The notes: a model not told the origin generated them from the letters alone. Shown: positions 46,607 through 59,297, counted from the stretch's first letter. The stretch is DNA of 64,000 bases from Bifidobacterium asteroides DSM 20089 (GCF_002715865.1 NZ_CP017696.1:1612001-1676000); one strand, 5' to 3'. A program made the numbers and translations.

Positions 46607-46643
46607 AGAAAAAGCCCGGCCGATGCGAGTGCGCCAGCCGGGC
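46607..46643 (-). terminator. Terminator of the ATP synthase operon
   Basis: Minus-strand stem GCCCGGC/GCCGGGC followed by a T-rich run, 17 nt after the atpC stop. Confidence 0.82.
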
Positions 46644-46659
46644 GGAAGAGGAAAGGAAG

Positions 46660-46956
46660 TCAGGACTGCTGTCCCTGATCGGCATCCTCCAGGTAGTGGT
46701 CCACGGCCACGGTCAGCTTATTGCTGTCGAAAGAGGCGAATCCGCTATCCACATGGAAGGACTGACGACCGCCATCGGTGGCCTGAACCCGGATGTTGCC
46801 CTCCTGCAGCAGGGCCAGCACCGGCTCGTGGTCGGGCATGATGCCCATGGACCCCTGGGTGCCGGGCACGGTGACCGACCGCGCCTGGCCCGACCAGATC
46901 GGCCTGTCCGCCGAGACGATGTTGACCTGCATGGAGGCCTTGCCTGTGTCCGCCAT
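46660..46956 (-). CDS. atpC: F1F0 ATP synthase epsilon subunit
   Basis: A 98-residue epsilon subunit consisting of the N-terminal beta-sandwich (VNIVSADRPIWSGQARSVTVPGTQGSMGIMPDHEPVLALL). The C-terminal helical hairpin that inhibits E. coli ATPase is essentially missing, as usual for short bifidobacterial forms. Last gene of the atp operon, 2 nt after atpD. Confidence 0.96.
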   Translation of the reverse strand: MADTGKASMQVNIVSADRPIWSGQARSVTVPGTQGSMGIMPDHEPVLALLQEGNIRVQATDGGRQSFHVDSGFASFDSNKLTVAVDHYLEDADQGQQS

Positions 46957-46958
46957 GA

Positions 46959-49402
<2,444 letters not shown>

Positions 49403-49405
49403 GGT

Positions 49406-51064
<1,659 letters not shown>

Positions 51065-51110
51065 GATCACTCCTTATTTCTGTTCTTGTTCAAGTCTGTC
51101 GGTTCTCCGC

Positions 51111-51938
51111 TCATCCTGCCACGGCCATCCGCCGCTTCAGGTGCTTGAGCTGGGTGGCCACCGTGCCATCGGTGGAGACCGAGCCGTACTGGACCTTCAT
51201 GCCGCCTATAACCGAGGGGTCAACCACCGAGTTGATGTGGACCGGCTTGCCCAGCTTGCGCCCGTAGACCTCCTGCAGGCGGCTGATCTGCTCGTCCTTC
51301 ATGGAGACCGCCGTGGTGACGGTGACCATGACCTGGTCCATGTGTTCCGAGAAACGATCCACCAGCCAAACGATGGTGTCAGGGAAGCGACGTCCACGCA
51401 GATCGATGGTGGCATTCAGGGCCATCTGCTCGGTGACCGGATGCATATGCTGCCCAGCCAGGAGAGCCCTGAGCAGGTCGGCTCGAGCCCTGGAATCGCT
51501 GTATTCGTCCGAGAGCCGGAAGAGCACCAGAGGCATCCCGAGCAGGGCCGAGTGAATCTCAGCCAGCTCGCCGGCTACCTGGTTGGTGATGCCCAAAGCA
51601 TCGGCGTAATAGGCGGTGGCATCCACGGACATATCCTCGGCCGCATTGGCGATGTGCACTACACGGCTCCACTGATGATTGGTCAGGTCATGGAGGATGT
51701 CTACGGTCAGCGGATCGGCTTTGTCGGCCAGGATGGTGTCGATCACCCGCCACTTGTCCTCAGCCGGACGGGAAGGGTCGGTCAGCGCACGCTCCAGGGG
51801 CCTGTTGGCATCGAGCAGGGTCACGAAGGTATAGAGCTCCATGGCCACGCGGAGGGCATCCTTCCCCTTGCTCTTGAGCAAAGGGGCATACTTGGCCCTG
51901 GTCTCCTTGTCGGAGCTCAGCGAAGTCTCTCCTCGCAT
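51111..51938 (-). CDS. atpH: F1F0 ATP synthase delta subunit
   Basis: A 275-residue delta (OSCP-like) stator subunit, long as in other actinobacteria. The C-terminal half has the conserved V-T-V-TTAVSM and G-K-P-V-H-I-N-S-VVDPSVIGGMKVQYG segments. ATG 51938 follows GGGGAGGTGAC. It joins the peripheral stalk to the alpha-beta head. Confidence 0.97.
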   Translation of the reverse strand: MRGETSLSSDKETRAKYAPLLKSKGKDALRVAMELYTFVTLLDANRPLERALTDPSRPAEDKWRVIDTILADKADPLTVDILHDLTNHQWSRVVHIANAAEDMSVDATAYYADALGITNQVAGELAEIHSALLGMPLVLFRLSDEYSDSRARADLLRALLAGQHMHPVTEQMALNATIDLRGRRFPDTIVWLVDRFSEHMDQVMVTVTTAVSMKDEQISRLQEVYGRKLGKPVHINSVVDPSVIGGMKVQYGSVSTDGTVATQLKHLKRRMAVAG

Positions 51939-51986
51939 GTCACCTCCCCTTTCGCGGAATCAACGTACCCATCGTCCGCCAATCAG

Positions 51987-52532
51987 TCATCGTGCCTGCC
52001 GCTTGTCCGAGGACTGCCCGCCCTGGTCCGCAATGATCGAGTCGATCATGGAGGACTGCACGGCATCATCCTGAAGCTGCGAGCCCAGGATTTTGCCGGC
52101 AAGAGCCGTAGCCAGCGTGCCCACCTCGCCCTTGAGCGAGACCAGCGCCTGCTGCTGCTGGGACTTGAGGGATCTCTGGGCGTTCTCGGTGATCTGGTTG
52201 GCCTCGGTCTCGGCACGGGTCCTGGCATCCGCCACGATCCTGGAGGCCTCAGCGCGGGCGTCATCCCGGATCTGGGAAGCCTCAACACGAGCCTTGCTCA
52301 GCTGATCCTGATACTGCTTGCGGGCCTGATCCGCATCTTCACGAGCCTTGGCGGCCTTCTGGATGTTGCCCTCGATCTTGGACGAGCGCTCATCGAAGAT
52401 GGCCTGGAACTTGGGCATGAAGAACTTGTAGAAGAAGACGGCCAGAATGACCAGGATGACCAGCGACCAGAAGATGTCGTAAATCGGAGGAATAAACAGC
52501 TTGATCCCTTTGCCTGCCGCTAGAGCGTACAT
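51987..52532 (-). CDS. atpF: F1F0 ATP synthase b subunit
   Basis: A 181-residue peripheral-stalk subunit: a single transmembrane helix near residues 18-40 (WSLVILVILAVFFYKFF) and then a long charged coiled coil rich in A, R, Q, E. Located between atpE and atpH, as expected. Confidence 0.97.
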   Translation of the reverse strand: MYALAAGKGIKLFIPPIYDIFWSLVILVILAVFFYKFFMPKFQAIFDERSSKIEGNIQKAAKAREDADQARKQYQDQLSKARVEASQIRDDARAEASRIVADARTRAETEANQITENAQRSLKSQQQQALVSLKGEVGTLATALAGKILGSQLQDDAVQSSMIDSIIADQGGQSSDKRQAR

Positions 52533-52582
52533 TGGCTCCTCCTTTCCTTTATCGAAGCCGGATCATGCAGGAATCGCACGGC

Positions 52583-52810
<228 letters not shown>

Positions 52811-52941
52811 TTATTTTCCTTTCCTCCACCGTTGCCGGTTCTTGGATTGTGGTTCGGCCCCGACCCCCGTCTACCGGTCGGAACCGACGAATATATGGGC
52901 TGCGACCGCCTGAAGCGCCGGCCGCGGCTTGTTCTTTTCGC

Positions 52942-53757
52942 TCAACCTTCTTCAGGGTAACTCATGGAGATGTAAACCGTGGTCAGGATGGCGAAGATAT
53001 AGGCCTGAAGGGCCGCCACGAAGATTTCAAAGGCCGTCAGGGCGAAGCCCAGAACGAACCAGCCCACGCCAGCCAGGGCCAAGAGCTTGTTGCTGGCCTC
53101 GATGATGTAGAACTGGGTGAAGGCCAGACTGACCGCCACCAGCAGATGGCCGGCGATCATGTTGGCAAAGAGTCGGATGGTCAGAGAGGCCGGCTTGACG
53201 ATGACCATCTCCAGCAACTGGATGGGCGTCAGAATAATATAGAGAGGCCATGGCACACCCGCTGGGAAGAGCTCCGACTTGAAGTAGCCCCAGACGCCCT
53301 GCTCCCGGAATCCCGTTACCATGTACTGGCAGAAAGTCCAGATGGCGAAGACCAGAGGCATGGTGATAGTGGCCGTGGCCGCTATGTTCATGCCTGGCAC
53401 GATGCCACAGAGATTGAAGACCAGGATGGTCAAGAAAATTGTCGTGATCATGGGCACGTAGCGCTTGCCCCGAATTTCGCCCAGGGTGTCATAGACGACC
53501 GAGTCACGGATGAACTCAATGACCCACTCGATGGCCCCCTGCCAGCGGGAGGGAATCAGCTTGGCCCTTGCCGCCGTGATTCCCAGCACCAAAAGGATAA
53601 TGACCATGGCCACGAACCTGATCAGGATGATCCGGTTCATGGCAAAGGGCGTTCCCTGGAAAAGAATCTCAGGAGGCAGGAAATCTTCGATGGTGGGCAG
53701 CTCGCTCGGCTTGGCCATGGCCAGACTGAAAGCTTCACTTCCCATTGCCTCTAGCAT
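52942..53757 (-). CDS. atpB: F1F0 ATP synthase a subunit
   Basis: A 271-residue membrane stator subunit with five to six helices and the essential arginine in SLTIRLFANMIAGHLL near residue 190. It provides the proton half-channels. ATG 53757 has a perfect AGGAGG 6 nt upstream. First gene of atpBEFHAGDC; no atpI is seen upstream. A TATAGT box near 53786-53791 (minus strand) may be its promoter. Confidence 0.98.
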   Translation of the reverse strand: MLEAMGSEAFSLAMAKPSELPTIEDFLPPEILFQGTPFAMNRIILIRFVAMVIILLVLGITAARAKLIPSRWQGAIEWVIEFIRDSVVYDTLGEIRGKRYVPMITTIFLTILVFNLCGIVPGMNIAATATITMPLVFAIWTFCQYMVTGFREQGVWGYFKSELFPAGVPWPLYIILTPIQLLEMVIVKPASLTIRLFANMIAGHLLVAVSLAFTQFYIIEASNKLLALAGVGWFVLGFALTAFEIFVAALQAYIFAILTTVYISMSYPEEG

Positions 53758-53785
53758 CTATCGCCTCCTGAACGACACAGTGAAC

Positions 53786-53791
53786 ACTATA
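53786..53791 (-). promoter_or_regulatory. Candidate -10 box of the atp operon
   Basis: TATAGT on the minus strand about 30 nt before the atpB start, preceded by a GC-rich stretch without a clear -35 box. Confidence 0.35.
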
Positions 53792-53948
53792 GCGCGCACG
53801 CGACTCATGGCTGCACCGTATGGGTAGTGTAGCCCACACCAAGAGCCACGGTAACCATGGATTCATCCAGTGTGTCACAGATAGTGGCCACACGTCGAAT
53901 CCGCCCCGCGGTGTGGACAGGTTGATAACGGATTTAATCCAAACGTCA

Positions 53949-54995
53949 TTAACTATTAACAACGCCGGGAATAAGCCCGTACCCGTCACCAGACAAGGGA
54001 CGATATCCGTCGGCGCGTGGACATCCAGGAGCGTGTCTGATGGATCGGTCGGTGCCTAGTTGACCCGCCGCCCGTAGAGTCGGCACCTGGTCCAGATCAT
54101 AAGGGGTGGTCTCGTATACCCAGTTCAGCCAGTTGCGCCAGAGCAGGTTGGCGTGGGCCCGCCAGGAGAAGACCGGCTCCAATGTCGGATCGTCGTGAGG
54201 GTAGTAGTTGACCGGGAAAGGCACCTGACCCAGGCCCTTGGCCATGTCACGCTGGTACTCGTGGGCCAGTGTGCCACGGTCGTACTCCCAGTGGCCCAGC
54301 ACGAAGATCTCCGAGAAATCCTGGGTGCAGATAAGCCCTGAACCCGACTGGGGACCCCAGGTCAGTACCTGCAGATCAGGACAGGCCCGCACCTGGTCCT
54401 CGTCCACCCCGGCCCAGCGGGAGTGGGGCTGCAGGGCTATCTCGTCGAAGCCATTGGTGATGAAGCAGTACTCGTCCTGCAGATACTGAGGAAAGACCCC
54501 GAAGACCTTGCGATCCAGGTCGCGCTTGGCGATGCCGTGGCGGTAGTAGAGCCCGGCCATGGCCCCCCAGCACAGATACATAGTGGAGAAAACATGGGTA
54601 GAGGCCCAGTCCAGAATGCGGGTCAGTTCCTCCCAGTAATCGACCTGCTCGAAGTCCATCTGCTCCACTGGGGCACCCGTCACGACAAGACCGTCATAAC
54701 AGTTGTCCTTGAAGGAATCCAGATTCTCGTAGAACTTGACCAAGTGATCCATGCTGGTGTGCACGGCCTGATGAGTGGAGGTCTTCATGAAGTCGATCTC
54801 CACCTGAAGCGGTGACTTGGAGATCAGCCGCAACAGCTGGGTCTCGGTCTCCACCTTGGTAGGCATCAGATTGAGGATGACCAGCCTGAGCGGACGCATC
54901 TCCTGGCGCTCCGCCTCGTGGCTTTCCAGGGCGAAGATGCGCTCCGAATCCAGGATGGATCTGGCCGGCAATCCAGTGGGGATGGTGATAGGCAT
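53949..54995 (-). CDS. metA: Homoserine O-acyltransferase (MetA), predicted acetyl-CoA dependent
   Basis: A 348-residue MetA-family enzyme acylating homoserine at the start of methionine synthesis, drawing on the product of hom in this window. The catalytic cysteine is in YLCWGAMAGLYY, with the histidine/glutamate pair in LGHWEYDRGTLAHEY. At the position that in characterised MetA proteins sets donor choice this one reads TGAPVE (glutamate, as in acetyl-CoA users) rather than TGAPLG. ATG 54995 (MPITIPTGLPA) is the conserved family start; the frame is open further up but not conserved. It is annotated in many genomes as a succinyltransferase, which I think is wrong here. Confidence 0.93.
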   Translation of the reverse strand: MPITIPTGLPARSILDSERIFALESHEAERQEMRPLRLVILNLMPTKVETETQLLRLISKSPLQVEIDFMKTSTHQAVHTSMDHLVKFYENLDSFKDNCYDGLVVTGAPVEQMDFEQVDYWEELTRILDWASTHVFSTMYLCWGAMAGLYYRHGIAKRDLDRKVFGVFPQYLQDEYCFITNGFDEIALQPHSRWAGVDEDQVRACPDLQVLTWGPQSGSGLICTQDFSEIFVLGHWEYDRGTLAHEYQRDMAKGLGQVPFPVNYYPHDDPTLEPVFSWRAHANLLWRNWLNWVYETTPYDLDQVPTLRAAGQLGTDRSIRHAPGCPRADGYRPLSGDGYGLIPGVVNS

Positions 54996-55090
54996 GATTC
55001 CATTATGGCCCAGCGTAGGCCTTCCCACACACGGGCTTGACAAGTGCGCTGGAATCCGTAACATAGGTAACTGCTGTGTTAAATAGCCGA

Positions 55091-55167
55091 CGCGGGGTGG
55101 AGCAGTTCGGTAGCTCGCTGGGCTCATAACCCAGAGGTCTCAGGTTCAAATCCTGACCCCGCTACCA
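55091..55167 (+). tRNA. Initiator tRNA-fMet (CAT)
   Basis: A 77-nt cloverleaf with encoded CCA. Initiator marks are present: unpaired C1-T72 and three G-C pairs at the bottom of the anticodon stem (CTGGG/CCCAG) around CTCATAA. It ends 193 nt before the restriction gene and lies at the edge of the AT-rich island. Confidence 0.97.
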
Positions 55168-55169
55168 GT

Positions 55170-55206
55170 AAGGCTCGGAATCGTTTGGATTCCGAGCCTT
55201 TGTTTG
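55170..55206 (+). terminator. Terminator after tRNA-fMet
   Basis: A 12-bp stem AGGCTCGGAATC/GATTCCGAGCCT with a T-rich tail right after the tRNA. Confidence 0.88.
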
Positions 55207-55225
55207 TCTTACACTCGATGAAGCT

Positions 55226-55238
55226 TTCTTAGTAAGAA
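55226..55238. promoter_or_regulatory. 13-bp palindrome upstream of the restriction gene
   Basis: TTCTTAGTAAGAA, six-base arms about a central G, lies about 125 nt before the restriction endonuclease start. It could be an operator or part of the previous terminator; it differs in sequence from the methyltransferase-side palindrome. Confidence 0.35.
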
Positions 55239-55275
55239 TCTGTTATCAATAATACAAAACCTCGTTTTCAATACT

Positions 55276-55281
55276 TATACT
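55276..55281 (+). promoter_or_regulatory. Candidate -10 box of the restriction gene
   Basis: TATACT about 80 nt upstream of the start codon; the -35 side is AT-rich but has no clear hexamer. Confidence 0.3.
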
Positions 55282-55360
55282 TATTTGTGTAATTGAGGTC
55301 ATTTCAGAACAGCTTCCCATGCCGTTCGATTGACGAGTTGAAAAAGTCATAGGAGACACT

Positions 55361-56620
55361 ATGAAATTGCTGAACCAGCCTCTTGACGGGGCACTGGGAG
55401 ATAAATTAAAATCACTGCTTCGATCTGGAGAATTTAGTAAATTAAATATTGTTGTAGCTTTCGCAAAAAACAGCGGCGTACAGAGGTTGATCAATGACTT
55501 TGATGATTTTATCAAGAGCGGTGGAGAGATCAATGTATATGTAGGGGTTGATTTCGATGGTACAACTTACGAAGCATTATCAGCATTACTGCCGCGAACA
55601 ACTTCACTTTTTATTATTCACGCAGAAAATGAACAAACATTCCACAGCAAAATATATAACTTCACCGGTGAGGATAAAAACCTCTTGATAGTTGGCTCCA
55701 ACAACTTTACCCGTGGAGGCCTGTGGACGAATATGGAAAGCTCCCTGATCGTTTCGTCGGATAAGAAAGATGATACGACGGTACAAGACGAGTTTATCTC
55801 CTACATTCAAAGCCTCAGATCATTAAACAAATCTAAATCTTGCATGCAAATCAATAGTCAAAATGATATCGACCTACTACTTAGAAACGGCTATATAAAA
55901 ACAGAAATCGAGACTTTAATTAAGAACAAAAGCAAGAAATATGGGGGCTCAAGAAACGTCCATCCATTATTCGGCAATGGCGTCCGTGCAAAGCTTCCGA
56001 GCTTGATAAAAGGGCCAGATTCCAATTCCTCAATATCGCCATTTCCTGACTCTCGGCTCGAGAGTAAAACTGACGCGTTCACCTCTACTGGAGCAGACGA
56101 TGAGACAGATGAGACAATTTGGCTTGAAACACGTAAGATGACAGGCGGGTCAAGAAACATTCTTGATTTGTCAGCAAAATCTTTACTTTACTCCGGCAAT
56201 CCGGAAGGTACCGTTTATGACATTGGAACAGAAAACTATATTAGTGGGGCAGTGCGATTCTTCGGAATTGATCCGATCAATACGAAAATTAGCAAAGACA
56301 TAATTATTAATTATAATGGAATCGACTATTATGGGAACACTATTTTATTTCCAAAAGGCAAAAAAGCAAATGGTACTTGGCGTTTACAGCTTAAAGGAAG
56401 GGATGCCTCAGGAAACAAAATCACCGGACAATTAAAACTCAATGGGAACCCTTCCCTGCCACATAAAATAATTACCTTCACAAGAGTTAGAGATGATTGC
56501 TATTCAATGTCGATCTTCCCGGATTCCAAACTTAGTCGTTTCGAAAAAGTTTCTTGGCTTCTAGCTTTTAATGGTTCAACTAATAAGGCCAGACGGTTAG
56601 GGATTATCAAAAACGACTGA
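55361..56620 (+). CDS. Predicted restriction endonuclease, phospholipase D fold (BfiI/NgoFVII-like)
   Basis: A 419-residue protein. The N-terminal half has the single-copy PLD-nuclease motif, HSK at residues 95-97 followed by GSNNFTRGG at 112-120, which in BfiI and NgoFVII forms a metal-independent active site at a dimer interface. The C-terminal half (from about residue 250, ETRKMTGGSRNILDLS) resembles the B3-like DNA-recognition domain of these enzymes. ATG 55361 has AGGAG 5 nt upstream. It converges with two DNA adenine methyltransferase genes and overlaps the end of the nearer by 14 nt. The region is visibly AT-rich compared with flanks, consistent with recent transfer. Recognition sequence is unknown. 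Confidence 0.88.
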   Translation: MKLLNQPLDGALGDKLKSLLRSGEFSKLNIVVAFAKNSGVQRLINDFDDFIKSGGEINVYVGVDFDGTTYEALSALLPRTTSLFIIHAENEQTFHSKIYNFTGEDKNLLIVGSNNFTRGGLWTNMESSLIVSSDKKDDTTVQDEFISYIQSLRSLNKSKSCMQINSQNDIDLLLRNGYIKTEIETLIKNKSKKYGGSRNVHPLFGNGVRAKLPSLIKGPDSNSSISPFPDSRLESKTDAFTSTGADDETDETIWLETRKMTGGSRNILDLSAKSLLYSGNPEGTVYDIGTENYISGAVRFFGIDPINTKISKDIIINYNGIDYYGNTILFPKGKKANGTWRLQLKGRDASGNKITGQLKLNGNPSLPHKIITFTRVRDDCYSMSIFPDSKLSRFEKVSWLLAFNGSTNKARRLGIIKND

Positions 56621-57443
56621 TCCATTCCTGATGTTTGCCAACTCTGGAACCACTTATACCGCCTTTAGGACCTCCAAAATGGAGTTGTATCGCATTATCG
56701 CTCAAAGGAACCTTTTCCGACACAAAAATAGGTGCCTTTGTTTTCAAACGTAAGCAGTCCACGAATTGGCGAACATCAAATCCGAATGCGTATCCTGTAG
56801 CGCCAGAGTAAGGGGGATCGATATATATAACTGCGCTAGATGAAATTTCATGATCAAGTAGCTGCCATATATCGGTCGCCATACAACGAACTCCATACAT
56901 ATTCTGCATTAAGTTACAAATTCTACTCCGAAGTTCCACAGGAGATGGCTGCATGGGATTTGCTGGGCTGCGTCGAACACTCGTCGCGGTTGGTTCCCAA
57001 TAGTTACGGAAAAATGCATTTTCCCATTTTCCTGCATTTCTCCATATTTGTTTACCGCCGAAAGAGCTCGCTTGCAAAATAGGATATATTTCAGCCTCAT
57101 GCTCATTCACTGGCGCAATACTTAATTGCTTCATATGGTCTTTAACCAGTCGTTTGTCCTTAGGCAAAGATGCTAGCAACGAATCAAAATAATCTATATC
57201 AAAATGACCCGCGCCTATTGCATTCCAAAACCGGCCCCAAGAACTGCAATCAAGCATCACAATATGACTGGGCGGCACTCCACGGTTAATAAGTTCTACA
57301 GAAATAGCGCCAGAGCCACAGCATAGGTCATAAAAGGTAACATCTTTATCATCAGACGCCAGCAATAACCTATCTACAATCTGCTTAGCAACTCTTTGTT
57401 TCCCCCCCTGATAGGCGCATGGGACGCGCAAACCAGCGGTCAA
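56607..57443 (-). CDS. D12-class (Dam-like) adenine-specific DNA methyltransferase
   Basis: A 278-residue N6-adenine methyltransferase with the alpha-class order: SAM-binding AYQGGKQRVA near residue 10 and YDLCCGSGAISVEL near residue 40, then catalytic DPPYSGATGY near residue 208. Its start overlaps the stop of the upstream EcoRI-type methyltransferase gene by 4 nt, and its end overlaps the converging restriction gene by 14 nt. Two methyltransferases with one PLD endonuclease fit a type IIS system with an asymmetric site, each enzyme modifying one strand. Confidence 0.88.
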   Translation of the reverse strand: MTAGLRVPCAYQGGKQRVAKQIVDRLLLASDDKDVTFYDLCCGSGAISVELINRGVPPSHIVMLDCSSWGRFWNAIGAGHFDIDYFDSLLASLPKDKRLVKDHMKQLSIAPVNEHEAEIYPILQASSFGGKQIWRNAGKWENAFFRNYWEPTATSVRRSPANPMQPSPVELRSRICNLMQNMYGVRCMATDIWQLLDHEISSSAVIYIDPPYSGATGYAFGFDVRQFVDCLRLKTKAPIFVSEKVPLSDNAIQLHFGGPKGGISGSRVGKHQEWISRF

Positions 57444-58699
57444 GAATCCCTCCTGCGAATGATCACACGAGCGTATACACGTTTATTATTAATAATACCA
57501 ACTCCACCACGATCATTTGGATGGCGAGTATACCCTACCCGTGTCAGTGTAGCGTCATCAACGCTTGTACGCGCATTTCCATTCGCTAACATGACAATCT
57601 CGAACTGTTCAGGGCAATACTTATCTAGAAATGTAATCGGCACCCCCATATATCCAAAGTAGTCAGCTGGTATATTCGTGGTTTTATTTACTTCGATTGC
57701 GTTATAGTTCGCATATTGCGGATAAAATGACGGATCATAATTGCGAGTAAGGCATAGGGCTTTATGACGACGGCCGTTGTCAATATTAGTAAACCACCTC
57801 ACGCCTTTTACACGAATAAACTTTCTCCCATTTAACTCAACACCACAGTTAGCTGCTTTAAGCGGGTAATCATCAGGAACATAGAATTTGCGATCACCTG
57901 AGTGAATGGTATCGCCATACCAAACTTTATCGTCTCGAAATAGTGGAAATACTTCTTTATAGGTTGATGCGTTAATGTTACCTAAAATTATATACTTTTT
58001 ATGATATTTTTGTAACAATTTTATAAATTCACGGAATAAGCTGAAGGGGGGATTGGTGACCACTACATCTGCCTTTTTCAACAATGAAACACACTCCGAG
58101 GAACGAAAATCCCCATCACCATCTAGACGCTGCAGCTTATTACCTTGAATAGCAAGCAATGATTCCAGATCCAAGGAACCATCCGGACGTTCTAGAAAGA
58201 CCTCCGGAACTTCATTTACTTCTGCCTCGTATGCGCCTGCGCCGTCTTCAAGAGGATATTCACTACCCGCTAAAGTGGAATTCGAATAGCACGTGGATGA
58301 TAACTTCTCCAGCCCCAGGTCGTTAAAATGCTTGACGAAATATCGAAAAAAGGCTGATTCAAAAGGATCATCACAATTGCACAGTACGTGTTTTCCTTGG
58401 AAAATATCTTTGTAGCATTTCATTTCTTTAGCTACATCTGTATATTCCGTATAAAACTCGTCCCTTTTCGCAGCATATGCATGATTTAACGTCACATTTT
58501 TAGCGATTACTTTTGCTTTCTCGTTTGCCTTAATAGGTTCAGCTTTCATTTTAAAAGGTATCCCGTTTTCCCGAATTACCGCCCTGAGGAAAGCGTTAAC
58601 AGCCGCAGACATGCTGATTCCAATTTGGTCAAAAATATCACTGGCTGCTTTTTTTACTCTCGGATCAATCCTGATCGTTGTTGTAGGCCCAGTTCCCAT
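57440..58699 (-). CDS. RelB/DinJ-like ribbon-helix-helix domain fused to EcoRI-type adenine methyltransferase
   Basis: A 419-residue two-part protein. Residues about 6-50 (TTTIRIDPRVKKAASDIF, ISMSAAVNAFLRAVIRE, then GIPF) match the RelB/DinJ antitoxin ribbon-helix-helix family. From residue about 75 it follows EcoRI methylase: KRDEFYTEYTDVAKEMKCY, VLCNCDDP, catalytic NPPF near residue 215, and KFYVPDDYPL. The start ATG 58699 is chosen over the open upstream frame because GGAGAA lies 7 nt before it. A perfect 17-bp palindrome lies 33-49 nt upstream. I infer that the N-terminal domain binds this site and represses its own promoter, a role played by HTH extensions in some other methyltransferases. 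Not demonstrated. Confidence 0.88.
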   Translation of the reverse strand: MGTGPTTTIRIDPRVKKAASDIFDQIGISMSAAVNAFLRAVIRENGIPFKMKAEPIKANEKAKVIAKNVTLNHAYAAKRDEFYTEYTDVAKEMKCYKDIFQGKHVLCNCDDPFESAFFRYFVKHFNDLGLEKLSSTCYSNSTLAGSEYPLEDGAGAYEAEVNEVPEVFLERPDGSLDLESLLAIQGNKLQRLDGDGDFRSSECVSLLKKADVVVTNPPFSLFREFIKLLQKYHKKYIILGNINASTYKEVFPLFRDDKVWYGDTIHSGDRKFYVPDDYPLKAANCGVELNGRKFIRVKGVRWFTNIDNGRRHKALCLTRNYDPSFYPQYANYNAIEVNKTTNIPADYFGYMGVPITFLDKYCPEQFEIVMLANGNARTSVDDATLTRVGYTRHPNDRGGVGIINNKRVYARVIIRRRDS

Positions 58700-58731
58700 T
58701 TGTACTTCTCCATAGCTAATTAAGTTACAGC

Positions 58732-58748
58732 GTGCTACATTGTAGCAC
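58732..58748. promoter_or_regulatory. 17-bp palindromic operator candidate of the methyltransferase operon
   Basis: GTGCTACATTGTAGCAC: two 8-bp arms around one T, perfect symmetry. It sits 33-49 nt upstream of the methyltransferase start, between TTCAAT and an AT-rich TGTAACTTAATT stretch that could be -35 and -10 elements. Ribbon-helix-helix repressors bind palindromes of this size. Confidence 0.6.
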
Positions 58749-59202
58749 ATTGAATATTATTTTCCATTTTCCTTAATTTCGATAAAGTAGAAGTTTATGC
58801 ATTCTACTATTTAGCTATATTTCTTTACCATTTCTCTGAATATAAGGGCTACTGCGCCTCATTATTAGAACTACAGCAATGCTGGAGTCTACTGATAAGT
58901 AATCGATTCCATTTGAAAGAAAATCTTAAAGTGAACACAAGACTCTCAGACGCTGGGACAGTCCATACGAATCACATAGCTCGCTTCATTGCCATTTTTA
59001 ATCTGAAATTTTAGGATCAGCAGAATTATTCATTCTTATGAGTAGGTCCGTCTAGCAAACTTGCACGTAAGGTACGTTCTTAAAACAAAGAAGTCCATAT
59101 AGGTTATTAATGCAAACTATCTATTCAACTTGTTTCATCAACCCAATTCCTCATGAAGGGCTTAACCTCGGGACCATTAACAATTTAAACAACTAATCGT
59201 CT

Positions 59203-59220
59203 GATCATTGATCAATGATC
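59203..59220. repeat. 18-bp perfect palindrome with three GATC sites
   Basis: GATCATTGATCAATGATC is its own reverse complement and contains GATC at both ends and in the centre. Function unknown. Confidence 0.7.
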
Positions 59221-59297
59221 TTTACTACAGTCTATACATTCGAAACTCGAAGTAATGACATTTTCGGCACTCGAAACAGTCACTCTAGTTACATACA

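Noticed and set aside
53735-53989. Small minus-strand frame upstream of atpB that might be atpI
   Set aside because: No AtpI-like helices or motifs, overlaps the atpB start and its ribosome site, and has no ribosome site of its own.
55144-55167. tRNA-fMet 3' end as a phage-type attachment site
   Set aside because: No second copy of the 3' end was seen at the right edge of the island and no integrase is present.
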